Assembly (NCBI GenBank): GCA_965228775.1
Contig: OZ245840.1
Span: forward strand, 682,001-746,000
From: JANQMY01 sp965228775
GTDB taxonomy: Bacteria > Pseudomonadota > Alphaproteobacteria > JANQMY01
Direction of reading: 5' to 3'
Length of the DNA: 64,000 nucleotides
This document shows positions 31,370 to 40,465 of this stretch, piece after piece. The translations under genes and the position numbers were made by a program. Each line of letters starts with the position of its first letter. Position 1 is the first letter of the stretch. Under the pieces are notes generated by a model, which did no database searches, was not told where the DNA came from, and saw nothing but the letters and a program-made list of their open reading frames with translations.

Positions 31370-32047
31370 ATGACACAGACCGTCTCTAAAGAGAATAATC
31401 AAACGGACAACACGGAAATCGAATGGCGTGTGTCCGACAGCCCGGTGGACTATCGCGAGGCGGAGGCCTTCATGGAAGACCGCGCCGCCAAGATCGCCGC
31501 CGGAGAGGCGCGCGAAATGGTCTGGCTGCTGGAACACCCGCCGCTTTACACGGCAGGCACCAGCGCCAAGGAAGAAGACCTGCTCATGCCCGAACGTTTC
31601 CCGGTTTACAAAACCGGCCGCGGCGGGCAGTTCACCTATCATGGACCCGGTCAGCGTGTGGGCTATGTGATGTTAAACCTGAACAAGCGCGGCCGCGACT
31701 TGCGCGCCTTTGTCACCAATCTGGAAACCTGGCTGATCAAGACCCTTGCCGACTTCAACGTGACCGGCGAAACCCGCCCCGACCGGGTGGGCGTTTGGGT
31801 GCGCCGCCCGGACTTGGGGCTAGACCGCGAGGACAAGGTGGCGGCCATCGGCGTGCGCGTCCGCAAATGGGTGACCTTCCATGGCGTCAGCATCAATGTG
31901 GAGCCGGAGCTTGAGCATTTTTCCGGCATTGTCCCCTGCGGCATTCAGCAACACGGCGTGACAAGCCTTGTGGATCTAGGCCTGCCCGTCACCTACCAAG
32001 ATGTGGATGCCGCCCTACAACGTCAGTTTACGGACGTTTTCGGTTGA
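31370..32047 (+). CDS. lipB: Octanoyl-(acyl carrier protein) transferase LipB
   Basis: 225 residues from ATG 31370, preferred because AAGGA lies six bases upstream; the ATG at 31349 overlaps the SnoaL stop (ATGA) and is a possible coupled start. The family motif RGGQFTYHGPGQ is present, the nucleophile is the Cys in SGIVPCGIQQHGVTSL, and the Lys in KVAAIGVRVRKWVTFHG is the conserved partner. It moves octanoyl groups from ACP to lipoyl domains of 2-oxoacid dehydrogenases and the glycine cleavage system. It follows two genes of unrelated activity. LipA is not in the window. Confidence 0.95.
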   Translation: MTQTVSKENNQTDNTEIEWRVSDSPVDYREAEAFMEDRAAKIAAGEAREMVWLLEHPPLYTAGTSAKEEDLLMPERFPVYKTGRGGQFTYHGPGQRVGYVMLNLNKRGRDLRAFVTNLETWLIKTLADFNVTGETRPDRVGVWVRRPDLGLDREDKVAAIGVRVRKWVTFHGVSINVEPELEHFSGIVPCGIQQHGVTSLVDLGLPVTYQDVDAALQRQFTDVFG

Positions 32048-32148
32048 GATCAGGCGTCACGCGTTGCCGCGAAAGACCTCATCAATCCCGGCTTTTGAGT
32101 GAACTCCCAGCACTCGGTTAAGCACCGGGAGTCTGATAAGCTTGACGG

Positions 32149-35100
32149 CTACCTCGCAGGCAGTGGGCTGACAGCGTCACCGCCGCGAAAGGCGGCACCC
32201 AGCGGTTCCGGCCCGTGGACGATGCGGTATAGCGCGGGCAGCACCACCAACGTCAACAAAGTGGATGACACGATCCCGCCGATCACCACGGTTGCCAATG
32301 GCCGCTGCACTTCCGCACCGATCCCTACATTCAACGCCATAGGCACAAACCCAAGGCTGGCCACAAGAGCCGTCATCAGGACCGGGCGCAGCCGCACCAA
32401 TGCCCCTTCCTGAATGGCGCGGTCAAGGTCATGCCCCTGATCCCGCAAACTTCGGATGAAGCTGATCATCACCAAGCCGTTCAGAACGGCCACACCGGAC
32501 AACGCAATGAATCCAACGCCTGCGGAAATTGAAAATGGCATATCCCGCAACAGAAGCGCCGCCACACCACCGGTCAGCGCCAACGGCACGCCGGAAAACA
32601 CCAACGCTGAATCCGTCATGGAGCGGAACAACATGTAGAGTAGCCCAAAGATCAAGGCGAAGGCCACCGGCACCACCAGGCTCAGCCGATTGCCTGCCGA
32701 AATCAGTTGTTCAAAGGTCCCGCCGTAATCCACCCAATATCCAGGCGGCATGGAGACGTTGTTCAGAACGGACTGCTGAACATCTTCCACAAAACTGCCC
32801 AGATCCCGGTCGCGCACATTGGCAGTGACGATGATCCGCCGTTTGCCGTTCTCGCGGCTGATTTGGTTCGGACCGATATTGATCGACACATCGGCCACTT
32901 CCGACAATGGCACAATCGCCAATCCGTCTTCATCGGCCAAGCGCACCCAATCGGGCAATGGCACCGGCAAGCGCCGCACGGCTTCCACATCGCTGCGCAG
33001 GCTTTCCGGCAGACGGACGACAACATCGAACCGTTTGTCGCCTTCGAACACTTGTCCGGTGACACGCCCCCCAACGGACGCCGCAATCACGTTCTGCACA
33101 TCGGCCACATTCATGCCGTAGCGCGCTAGAGCTTCGCGGTTGGGTACCACCGACATCACAGGCAGCCCGGTGGCTTGTTCCAGCCGCACATCGGCAGCGC
33201 CGGGAACGGCCTTGACTGCATCCTCCACGGCTTCGCCGAGTTCAAGAAGGGTGTCCAGGTCGTCCCCATAGATTTTCACGGCCAAATCGCTGCGCACGCC
33301 CGCAATCAGTTCGTTGAACCGCATTTCAATCGGTTGGGTGAATTCATAATTGTTACCGGGGATCGCCCGCACCGCCACCTCAATTTCGGCCACCAGTTCT
33401 GCTTTGGTCTTCCGCGCGTTCGGCCATTCCCGGCGCGGTTTCATGATGACGAATGTGTCGGCCACGTTGGGCGGCATGGGATCGTTGGCGATATCCGCCG
33501 TGCCGATCTTGGTGAACACTTTTTCCACTTCCGGAAATTCCCGCAGCCGCTTTTCAAGATCCGTCTGCATACCAATCGCTTGGGTCAAGCTTGTGCCCGG
33601 AATGCGGAGCGCATGCAGGGCAATATCGCCCTCATCAAGCTGGGGCACGAATTCCGCGCCCAGCCGCGTGGCCAGCAAGCCACTCACCACCAAAACAAGG
33701 CTCGCCAGTCCGACCACCGCATAACGCCGGGCAAGCGCCAGGCGTAAAACCGGTTCGTAGAAGGTTTTGGCCGACTGCATGATCCTGCTTTCCTTTTCAG
33801 ACACTTTGCCGGTGACAAACAAAGCAACCGCTGCAGGAACGAATGTCAGAGACAACAGCATGGCCGCCGTTAGCGCCACGACCACGGTGAATGCCATGGG
33901 GTGGAACATTTTTCCTTCCACACCGGAGAGCGCGAAGATCGGGATATAGACCACCGTGATGATCAGGACACCGACGAGGCTTGGGCGGATGACTTCCGCC
34001 GTCGCCGCAACCGAAAGATCAAGCCTTTCTTGACGCGTGAGCAATCGGCCCAAACGTTGCTGCTCCAATCCGAACCGGCGCAGACAATTCTCCACAATGA
34101 TCACCGCACCATCGACGATCAACCCGAAATCAAGGGCGCCTAAGCTCATGAGATTGCCGGATACGCGGTTTTGCACCATGCCGGTAACCGTCATCAGCAT
34201 GGCGATGGGGATCACCGCTGCCGTGATCAACGCAGCGCGGATGTTCCCCAACAGGAAAAACAGCACAGCAATCACCAGCAATGCGCCTTCCAACAAATTG
34301 GTGCGCACGGTGGCCATGGTTTGATCCACAAGACGGGTGCGGTCATAGACGGCCGCCGCGGAAACTCCGTCGGGAAGGCTGAGATTGATGACATCCAGCC
34401 TTTCACCAACCGCTTTCGACACGGTTCTGCTGTTCTCGCCGATCAGCATAAAGACGGTGCCAAGCACCACCTCTTCGCCGTTCTGCGTGGCAGCACCGGT
34501 CCTCAATTCCTTACCGATTAAAACATCCGCCACATCGGAAATTCGGATGGACACACCGTGCCGCTGAGTAACGATGATGTTGCCGATATCTTCAAGAGAC
34601 TGGGCCTGGCCGGGAATGCGCACCAAATATTGCTGCCCTGACCGCTCAATATAGCCCGCACCCATATTGGCATTGTTGCGCTCCAAGGCATCGACCACAT
34701 CCGCAAGGGTCAATCCCAATGCCGCCATCTGACGGGGCCACGGGGTTACGTGAAACTCTTTATTGTAACCGCCAACGGTGTTGACTTCTGTCACACCGGG
34801 CACCGTGGCCAATTGGGGCTTTACCACCCAATCATGCAATGTGCGCAGATCCGTGGGCGTCCACGGTACGCCTTCCTCATTCAGCGCCCCCGGTTCCGCA
34901 TCGACCGTGTACATAAAGATCTCGCCGAGCCCGGTGGCCGTCGGCCCCATTTCAGCCGATACATCGTCCGGCAGTTGACTGCGAATAGATTGGAGCCGTT
35001 CCGCCACAAGCTGGCGCGCAAAGTAGGTATCCGTCCCGTCCTTGAAGATCACCGTGACTTGGCTAAGCCCATAACGCGAAATCGATCGCGTATAATCAAG

Positions 35101-35334
35101 GCTGGGCAACCCCGCCATGGCTGTTTCGACGGGAAAGGTGATCCGCTGCTCCGCCTCCAGCGGCGAATAGCCGGGCGCCTCTGTATTGATTTGCACCTGC
35201 ACATTAGTGATATCGGGCACCGCATCAATGGGCAGACGGTTGAAGTTATAAATGCCAAGGCCACACAATCCGGCGACCAAGGCCATTACGAACCAGCGTT
35301 GCTGGATGGAGAAATGAATAATCCGTTCAAGCAT
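32149..35334 (-). CDS. czcA: Heavy-metal RND efflux pump, CzcA-like
   Basis: 1061 residues, start ATG 35334 with a perfect AGGAGG upstream. This is a full RND transporter with 12 membrane helices and two large periplasmic loops. In helix 4, DFGLIVDGAVIIVEN carries the paired Asp and Glu of the CzcA/CnrA (HME1/2: Zn, Co, Cd, Ni) type, and not the CusA (Cu/Ag) pattern. It exports divalent metal out of the periplasm and cytoplasm using the proton gradient. It is the last gene of an operon with its adaptor (11 bp upstream) and outer-membrane channel. Metal identity is inferred from the helix-4 signature; the His-rich adaptor fits Zn, Co or Ni. Confidence 0.94.
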   Translation of the reverse strand: MLERIIHFSIQQRWFVMALVAGLCGLGIYNFNRLPIDAVPDITNVQVQINTEAPGYSPLEAEQRITFPVETAMAGLPSLDYTRSISRYGLSQVTVIFKDGTDTYFARQLVAERLQSIRSQLPDDVSAEMGPTATGLGEIFMYTVDAEPGALNEEGVPWTPTDLRTLHDWVVKPQLATVPGVTEVNTVGGYNKEFHVTPWPRQMAALGLTLADVVDALERNNANMGAGYIERSGQQYLVRIPGQAQSLEDIGNIIVTQRHGVSIRISDVADVLIGKELRTGAATQNGEEVVLGTVFMLIGENSRTVSKAVGERLDVINLSLPDGVSAAAVYDRTRLVDQTMATVRTNLLEGALLVIAVLFFLLGNIRAALITAAVIPIAMLMTVTGMVQNRVSGNLMSLGALDFGLIVDGAVIIVENCLRRFGLEQQRLGRLLTRQERLDLSVAATAEVIRPSLVGVLIITVVYIPIFALSGVEGKMFHPMAFTVVVALTAAMLLSLTFVPAAVALFVTGKVSEKESRIMQSAKTFYEPVLRLALARRYAVVGLASLVLVVSGLLATRLGAEFVPQLDEGDIALHALRIPGTSLTQAIGMQTDLEKRLREFPEVEKVFTKIGTADIANDPMPPNVADTFVIMKPRREWPNARKTKAELVAEIEVAVRAIPGNNYEFTQPIEMRFNELIAGVRSDLAVKIYGDDLDTLLELGEAVEDAVKAVPGAADVRLEQATGLPVMSVVPNREALARYGMNVADVQNVIAASVGGRVTGQVFEGDKRFDVVVRLPESLRSDVEAVRRLPVPLPDWVRLADEDGLAIVPLSEVADVSINIGPNQISRENGKRRIIVTANVRDRDLGSFVEDVQQSVLNNVSMPPGYWVDYGGTFEQLISAGNRLSLVVPVAFALIFGLLYMLFRSMTDSALVFSGVPLALTGGVAALLLRDMPFSISAGVGFIALSGVAVLNGLVMISFIRSLRDQGHDLDRAIQEGALVRLRPVLMTALVASLGFVPMALNVGIGAEVQRPLATVVIGGIVSSTLLTLVVLPALYRIVHGPEPLGAAFRGGDAVSPLPAR

Positions 35335-35345
35335 TATCTTTCCTC

Positions 35346-36614
35346 CTAGTGATCGTGAGAGGCGCCGGACTTTTCGATGTCGGCTTTGATGAGATAGGAA
35401 TTGTCGGCAACGTAGATTTGCCCGGGCTTGATACCGCCTAGAACTTCGGTCCATTCACGGTTTTGACGGCCAAGGTCCAACATACGCACTTCATAAGTTT
35501 CCCCCACCTTGGCAAAGACCACCTGAAAGTCCCGGAATTGTTGGATGGCGCGGGTCCTCACCGCCATGGGCACATTCGTCCGTGCCACCACGATATCACC
35601 CCGGACTGTCATGCCGGGCATCCAAATTTCATCAGGATTGGGCAATGCGGCCCGCGCGATCACAGTTTGTGTTGCCGCTTCCTTGGTGGGTAGAAGAGCC
35701 GTAATCTCAGCCGTCGTCTGATTGGAACTGTTCACCGCACTGACCAATACTTCTTGGCCGGATGTCACTCGTTGCAGGTCGCTTGCAAAAACGTGAAAGT
35801 TGATGTGCAGGCGCGTCACATCACCTATGACGAAAAGGTCGTCTTCAGAAACGATCTCGCCCACATTGGCATTGCGTTCAAGGATGACGCCGGCGAAGGG
35901 AGCAACGATCTCAAACTGTTCCAGGCTTTGGTTGCTTTCCACGCGGGCAATCACCTCACCCGCCGCAACGCGGTCTCCGACAGTCTTGCCCACTTCTCTT
36001 ACCAAGCCTGGGAATCGCGCCCGCAAGTAGGCTTTTGCACCCGGCTGGAAATCGACGCGCCCGAGAACGTCGAGGGTCTCAGTGATTTCGGCGGGGCCCA
36101 CTTGCTCCGTGCCAAGACCCGACGATTCAGCTGCCGCCTCAGTGATCACCGTCCGGCCTTCATGAGATTCATACGACCACTGATAATCCCACCCTTCATA
36201 TGACGCGGTTACCGTCACATCAAAGGAATGGGGTTCGGTGACAATGTTCGGGCTGGTCAGATATCCGCCCTCCGCCGCGAACTCGAAGCGGTCCACATCG
36301 CCGCCAAGACGGCCCAATTCAATCACCGCTGTCACTTCGGAAGGTGGGACCGGTTTGCCGCGATGTGTCGGGAACAGCCGGAATTGAGGCGGCGTCCCGC
36401 TTTCGAAGATGGTCACTTCGATTGCGAAACCGTCCTCTTCAAGGAGGCGCCCGCCATTAACGCCGCGTTCTCCTTCTTCGCCGTGATCATCGTGGCCACC
36501 GTGACCGTCATGACCGCCATGCGCATGGTCGTCGTGCCCCGCATCGCATGCTACGAGAAAAAGGCTCAACATGAGCAGACTGAGTATTTGAGATAAAGAA
36601 AACTTGGTCATCAT
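35346..36614 (-). CDS. czcB: RND periplasmic adaptor, CzcB-like, His-rich
   Basis: 422 residues. A lipoprotein signal (LFLVACDAG, Cys about 23) is followed by a His/Asp-rich linker (residues about 26-45; many His in HDDHAHGGHDGHGGHDDHG), then the beta-barrel, lipoyl and helical-hairpin segments of membrane fusion proteins, e.g. RFPGLVREVGKTVGDRVAAGEVIA and APFAGVILERNANVGEIV. The C-terminus ends SHDH. The His-rich stretch probably binds divalent metal and could hand it to the pump. The gene start overlaps the tail of the outer-membrane channel gene by 107 nt. Confidence 0.93.
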   Translation of the reverse strand: MMTKFSLSQILSLLMLSLFLVACDAGHDDHAHGGHDGHGGHDDHGEEGERGVNGGRLLEEDGFAIEVTIFESGTPPQFRLFPTHRGKPVPPSEVTAVIELGRLGGDVDRFEFAAEGGYLTSPNIVTEPHSFDVTVTASYEGWDYQWSYESHEGRTVITEAAAESSGLGTEQVGPAEITETLDVLGRVDFQPGAKAYLRARFPGLVREVGKTVGDRVAAGEVIARVESNQSLEQFEIVAPFAGVILERNANVGEIVSEDDLFVIGDVTRLHINFHVFASDLQRVTSGQEVLVSAVNSSNQTTAEITALLPTKEAATQTVIARAALPNPDEIWMPGMTVRGDIVVARTNVPMAVRTRAIQQFRDFQVVFAKVGETYEVRMLDLGRQNREWTEVLGGIKPGQIYVADNSYLIKADIEKSGASHDH

Positions 36615-37902
36615 TGTTCTTGCTCCTCACCGGGGAGTTCGCTGCATAGCGGCCTGTCAGCCGGTCCAGTTGGGCCTCGGCCATCCGCAATTGTCTGAGT
36701 GTTTCGATTTCCGCCGCGCGGAACCCGGTAAGCGCGCGCTGCGCGTCCAGCACGTCCAGATAGGTAAAGGCACCTTTGCGATAACCATCGCGCACCGACC
36801 TAAGCGCTGTTTCCGCCTTGGGTATGATTTCCGTACGGAAGGCCGTGGCCGCATCATGGGAAGAACGGAGCGTACTCATGGCGGCTTGAAGGCGCCGTTC
36901 CAGGATCATCTTGTTGGCGCGCGCTTCCTGCTCACCCTTTGATAACTCGGCCCTGGCCTTTTGAATGGCCCCTTGATTGCGGTTGAATAAAGCAATCGGC
37001 ATGGAAAGGGTCACCACGCCGGCCACTTCATCATCCGATGCGAAATGGCGCACCCCCACCCCAATCGTCGGATTGGAAACCGCCCGCGCCCGTTCCAGCC
37101 GGAACATGGCTTCTGCGCGTTTCTTCGCGGCCGCCGCGACGGCCACCTCAAGCGCTTCATCGAGCGAGGGTGCTGTCGTCAAATAGTCCGACGAGGTTTG
37201 AAACAAGGTATCAGGTTGAATCACGAAATCCGTGGTCGGCGTTCCCCATAAGGATGAAAGGTGCCACCTGGCTTGATCCAGATTGGCAGCGGCCTGGCCG
37301 AGTTTCAGGGCGAACTCAGATGCCTGGGCCGAGACACGCAGCCCGGCGGCTTGCGGATCCCGCGCGTTTTTCACGCGGCGGTCCACCGCACGTTCGATCT
37401 CCCGTGCCAGCGCCGCTTGGTCGGCCGCCGCCTTGTGAAGGGCCGACGCCGCCAACACGTCGGTAAACGCCTGCTGAACGTCAAAAACAAGATCGAGTTT
37501 TGCTTGAATCTGCGCGAGTTTCGCAAGTACCACATCCGCATCAGCCGCATGCTTCCGCGATGAGCGCTGGCCCCCAAGCTCTAGCTGTTGGGCAAGACCA
37601 TAAGTGTATTCGCCCTGGTCAAAACCATCGAACGCTCCAGTACCGGCGATGTTTTCCGCCTCGAATTCAAAGGATGGATTTGGCCTTAAGGCCGCCTGAC
37701 GGCGGGCCCCTTCTGCCGCCCGGCGGTTTTCAACCGCCGCGTCGAGATACGGATGCGTGGACAAAGTTCGCTGGATCGCATCTTCCAGCGTGATGGCCGC
37801 ACTGTTGGTCACAGCCGTTGACTGCGCCCACACACGGCTTTCGGCACCTGGCAGACAGGCAGCCGAAATAGCGGCAGCCAGGGCCGCGCTTCGGAATTTC
37901 AT
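36508..37902 (-). CDS. czcC: TolC/CzcC-like outer-membrane efflux protein
   Basis: 464 residues with a signal peptide (MKFRSAALAAAISAACLPG). The body is the two-repeat alpha-barrel/beta-barrel protein of the TolC superfamily, e.g. LRPNPSFEFEAENIAGTG and EQEARANKMILERRLQAAM, and ends with LRQLRMAEAQLDRLTGRY. After LTGRY an additional 40 residues run into the start of the adaptor gene, including its signal peptide-coding and His-coding DNA in another frame. This 107-nt overlap is not expected in the family and could mean loss of an original stop. The protein completes the efflux tripartite complex. It lies 89 bp downstream of a small metal-binding protein gene. Confidence 0.9.
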   Translation of the reverse strand: MKFRSAALAAAISAACLPGAESRVWAQSTAVTNSAAITLEDAIQRTLSTHPYLDAAVENRRAAEGARRQAALRPNPSFEFEAENIAGTGAFDGFDQGEYTYGLAQQLELGGQRSSRKHAADADVVLAKLAQIQAKLDLVFDVQQAFTDVLAASALHKAAADQAALAREIERAVDRRVKNARDPQAAGLRVSAQASEFALKLGQAAANLDQARWHLSSLWGTPTTDFVIQPDTLFQTSSDYLTTAPSLDEALEVAVAAAAKKRAEAMFRLERARAVSNPTIGVGVRHFASDDEVAGVVTLSMPIALFNRNQGAIQKARAELSKGEQEARANKMILERRLQAAMSTLRSSHDAATAFRTEIIPKAETALRSVRDGYRKGAFTYLDVLDAQRALTGFRAAEIETLRQLRMAEAQLDRLTGRYAANSPVRSKNNDDQVFFISNTQSAHVEPFSRSMRCGARRPCAWRS

Positions 37903-37991
37903 GAGCTTAAACTTTCAATTCAATCAAGTGGTTTGGTCCGGATCACAAAAGAGATTCCGGGCGTGACGGCGTTGATAGAAAATTGACGTGT

Positions 37992-38327
37992 TTAAGCGAG
38001 TGGAGGAGGAACAGGGGGCGCCAACGCGCGGCCAGTGGTCGACCGGCTGGCAGGGAAACTTAGAACCACTTTTTGACGCGGCGGATGCAAGCTTGCCGGC
38101 GCGCCACCTTCGGCAACATGATGCAGAATGTGACACCCCATATGGATGTGAGGGCCTGTTGGATCATCCTCTGAATGATCATGACAAAATCCGCAGCTAA
38201 GATCATGATCCAAATGGTACGACCCTGCCTCGCCAACATCGACAGGTATCGCGTCCAAATGTGCCAGGTCGAGCCACTGCCCAAACACCAGCGAAAATAA
38301 CGCGATTATGACGATGTGACGTGCCAT
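37992..38327 (-). CDS. Small exported His/Cys-rich protein leading the czc operon
   Basis: 111 residues from ATG 38327. The N-terminus is hydrophobic (ARHIVIIALFSLVFGQW), suggesting export. The middle part has CGFCHDHSEDD followed by HIHMGCHILHH, giving three Cys and a cluster of His, which is a likely metal-binding site. The C-terminus is Pro-rich. It is encoded directly before the czcC-czcB-czcA genes on the same strand. In other czc/cnr operons a small periplasmic protein (CzcI or a DUF2946-type protein) occupies this place, but I cannot prove the homology. An ATG at 38390 in the same frame is less plausible. Confidence 0.7.
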   Translation of the reverse strand: MARHIVIIALFSLVFGQWLDLAHLDAIPVDVGEAGSYHLDHDLSCGFCHDHSEDDPTGPHIHMGCHILHHVAEGGAPASLHPPRQKVVLSFPASRSTTGRALAPPVPPPLA

Positions 38328-38402
38328 GTGCCGCCATTCATTCCTTGTGGGTGAGAAACCTACAATTCCCCATTCGGGACAAAATTGCAAATAGCTTCAA
38401 TG

Positions 38403-40436
38403 CTACTCAAATTCAAGGATCACTTCGTCCACGGCGAGGCTATCTCCAGGACCGGCATTGATCTTCGAAACCACACCATCCCGCTCCGCGGGCAGAACGT
38501 TTTCCATTTTCATAGCTTCTACGACAGCAAGGGTTTCGCCCGCCTTAACTTCCTGCCCCACTTCCACATCAATGGAAACCACCAGACCCGGCATCGGACA
38601 GAGCAGGAACTTGGATGTATCGGGCGCCACTTTCTCCGGCATGAGGGCAGCCAGTTCCGCCGCGCGCGGTGAACGCACGGCGGCTTTCACGGTGGCACCG
38701 CGATAGCTCAGCAAAAAGCCGTCATCGACCGGCTTGACCTGGACCGCAACGTCTTTCTCATTCACCTGACCGTGGAACAAAGGCTGGCCCGGTGTCCATT
38801 CGCCGGTGACCACCAAGTGCCGCGCCCGATCCGCTTCCCAGCGGGGCAAGACATCCACTTCCAAATCTTCATCGGCGATGTCGTCTTCGCCAATATTGAT
38901 TTCGTAATTCTTGCCGTCGATCGTCACGACCCAGGTTTGGCGTTCTTCCTCACCCGTATAGCCTTCTTGCAATTGGCCACTGATTTGAGCGGCCCGCGTT
39001 GCCATTGTGGTATGGGCCCGCGCGGCAACCCCCACCAGCACTTCGCGGGTAACTTCGCCAAGTTCCGCCCCTTCGAAACCATCCGGGAATTCTTCGGCAA
39101 TAAAGCCGGTGGTGAATTCACCGGAACGGAACCGCGGATGGCTCATCACCGCATTCAAGAAGGGAATATTGTGCTGAATGCCATCGATGTAGAATTCATC
39201 CAGCGCCTGGCTCATATGTTCGATGGCCGCGTCGCGGTCTTCCGCATGAACGCACAGCTTTGCGATCATCGGGTCATAGTAGAGTGAGATTTCGCCACCT
39301 TCTTGAACGCCTGTATCGTTACGCACCTTCCGGCCGTCTTCGTCGGATTCTGGCGGCGGGCTGTAGCGCACGAGGCGTCCGATAGAAGGCAAAAAGTTTC
39401 TGAACGGATCTTCCGCGTAGATCCTGGACTCAATCGCCCACCCGTTGATTTGAACATCGCCTTGCGTGATGGACAGTTTCTCACCAGCGGCAACGCGGAT
39501 CATCTGTTCCACCAGATCGAACCCGGTGATCAATTCCGTCACCGGATGTTCCACCTGAAGGCGCGTATTCATTTCCAAGAAATAGAAGTTCCGGTCTTTG
39601 TCGACGATGAATTCGACCGTACCGGCAGATTCATAGCCCACGGCTTTCGCCAGGGCGACCGCCTGCTCGCCCATGGCCGCGCGGGTCGCCGCATCGATAA
39701 ACGGGCTTGGCGCTTCTTCGATCACCTTCTGGTGGCGCCGTTGGATGGAACATTCCCGTTCGGCCAGATAGATCGCATTGCCGTGCTTGTCGGCCAGGAC
39801 TTGGATTTCGATGTGGCGCGGCTCGCTTGCGAATTTTTCGATGAAAGTTCGGTCGTCGCCGAAGCTCGACCGCGCCTCATTCATCGCTGATTGAAACCCT
39901 TGGGCCACTTCGTCTTCATTGTGTGCAACGCGCAAGCCTTTGCCGCCGCCGCCAGCCGAGGCCTTGATCATCACCGGGAAGCCGATCTCCTTGGCTATGC
40001 GCACAGCTTCGTCCGCATCCGGAATAGCGCCTAAGAATCCGGGAATTGTGCTTACGCCCGCGTTCTGAGCGATCTTCTTGGACTCGATCTTATCGCCCAT
40101 GGCCGAGATGGCATCCACATTCGGACCGATGAACGCCACACCGGCGCGCTGCAAGGCCTTCGCGAATTCCGCATTCTCCGACAAAAAGCCATAGCCAGGG
40201 TGAACGGCTTCCGCGCCCGTTTGTTTGATAGCGTCCAGTATTTTGTCGATGACCAGATAGGATTCCGACGCCGGCGGCGGTCCGATGAAGACCGCTTCAT
40301 CCGCCATCTCCACATGCAGCGCATCGGCATCCGCTTCCGAATAAACCGCGACGGTCTTTATGCCCATCTTGCGCGCCGTCTTAATGACCCGGCACGCGAT
40401 TTCACCACGGTTGGCAATCAGTATTTTTGAGAACAT
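38403..40436 (-). CDS. pccA: Propionyl-CoA carboxylase alpha (biotin) subunit
   Basis: 677 residues. Domains in order: biotin carboxylase N-terminal and ATP-grasp region (1-450; KASAGGGGKGLRV glycine loop), a BT linker domain (about 470-590), and the biotin carboxyl carrier domain at the end. The biotinylated Lys643 lies in EAMKMENV. It forms carboxybiotin for the beta subunit, converting propionyl-CoA to methylmalonyl-CoA. The length and BT domain separate it from AccC (about 450 residues). It is 29 bp downstream of pccB on the same strand. MCC alpha is an alternative of similar length; pairing with pccB decides for PCC. Confidence 0.93.
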   Translation of the reverse strand: MFSKILIANRGEIACRVIKTARKMGIKTVAVYSEADADALHVEMADEAVFIGPPPASESYLVIDKILDAIKQTGAEAVHPGYGFLSENAEFAKALQRAGVAFIGPNVDAISAMGDKIESKKIAQNAGVSTIPGFLGAIPDADEAVRIAKEIGFPVMIKASAGGGGKGLRVAHNEDEVAQGFQSAMNEARSSFGDDRTFIEKFASEPRHIEIQVLADKHGNAIYLAERECSIQRRHQKVIEEAPSPFIDAATRAAMGEQAVALAKAVGYESAGTVEFIVDKDRNFYFLEMNTRLQVEHPVTELITGFDLVEQMIRVAAGEKLSITQGDVQINGWAIESRIYAEDPFRNFLPSIGRLVRYSPPPESDEDGRKVRNDTGVQEGGEISLYYDPMIAKLCVHAEDRDAAIEHMSQALDEFYIDGIQHNIPFLNAVMSHPRFRSGEFTTGFIAEEFPDGFEGAELGEVTREVLVGVAARAHTTMATRAAQISGQLQEGYTGEEERQTWVVTIDGKNYEINIGEDDIADEDLEVDVLPRWEADRARHLVVTGEWTPGQPLFHGQVNEKDVAVQVKPVDDGFLLSYRGATVKAAVRSPRAAELAALMPEKVAPDTSKFLLCPMPGLVVSIDVEVGQEVKAGETLAVVEAMKMENVLPAERDGVVSKINAGPGDSLAVDEVILEFE

Positions 40437-40465
40437 GCGTTAACTCTTATTCTTCCGGCGCCGGA

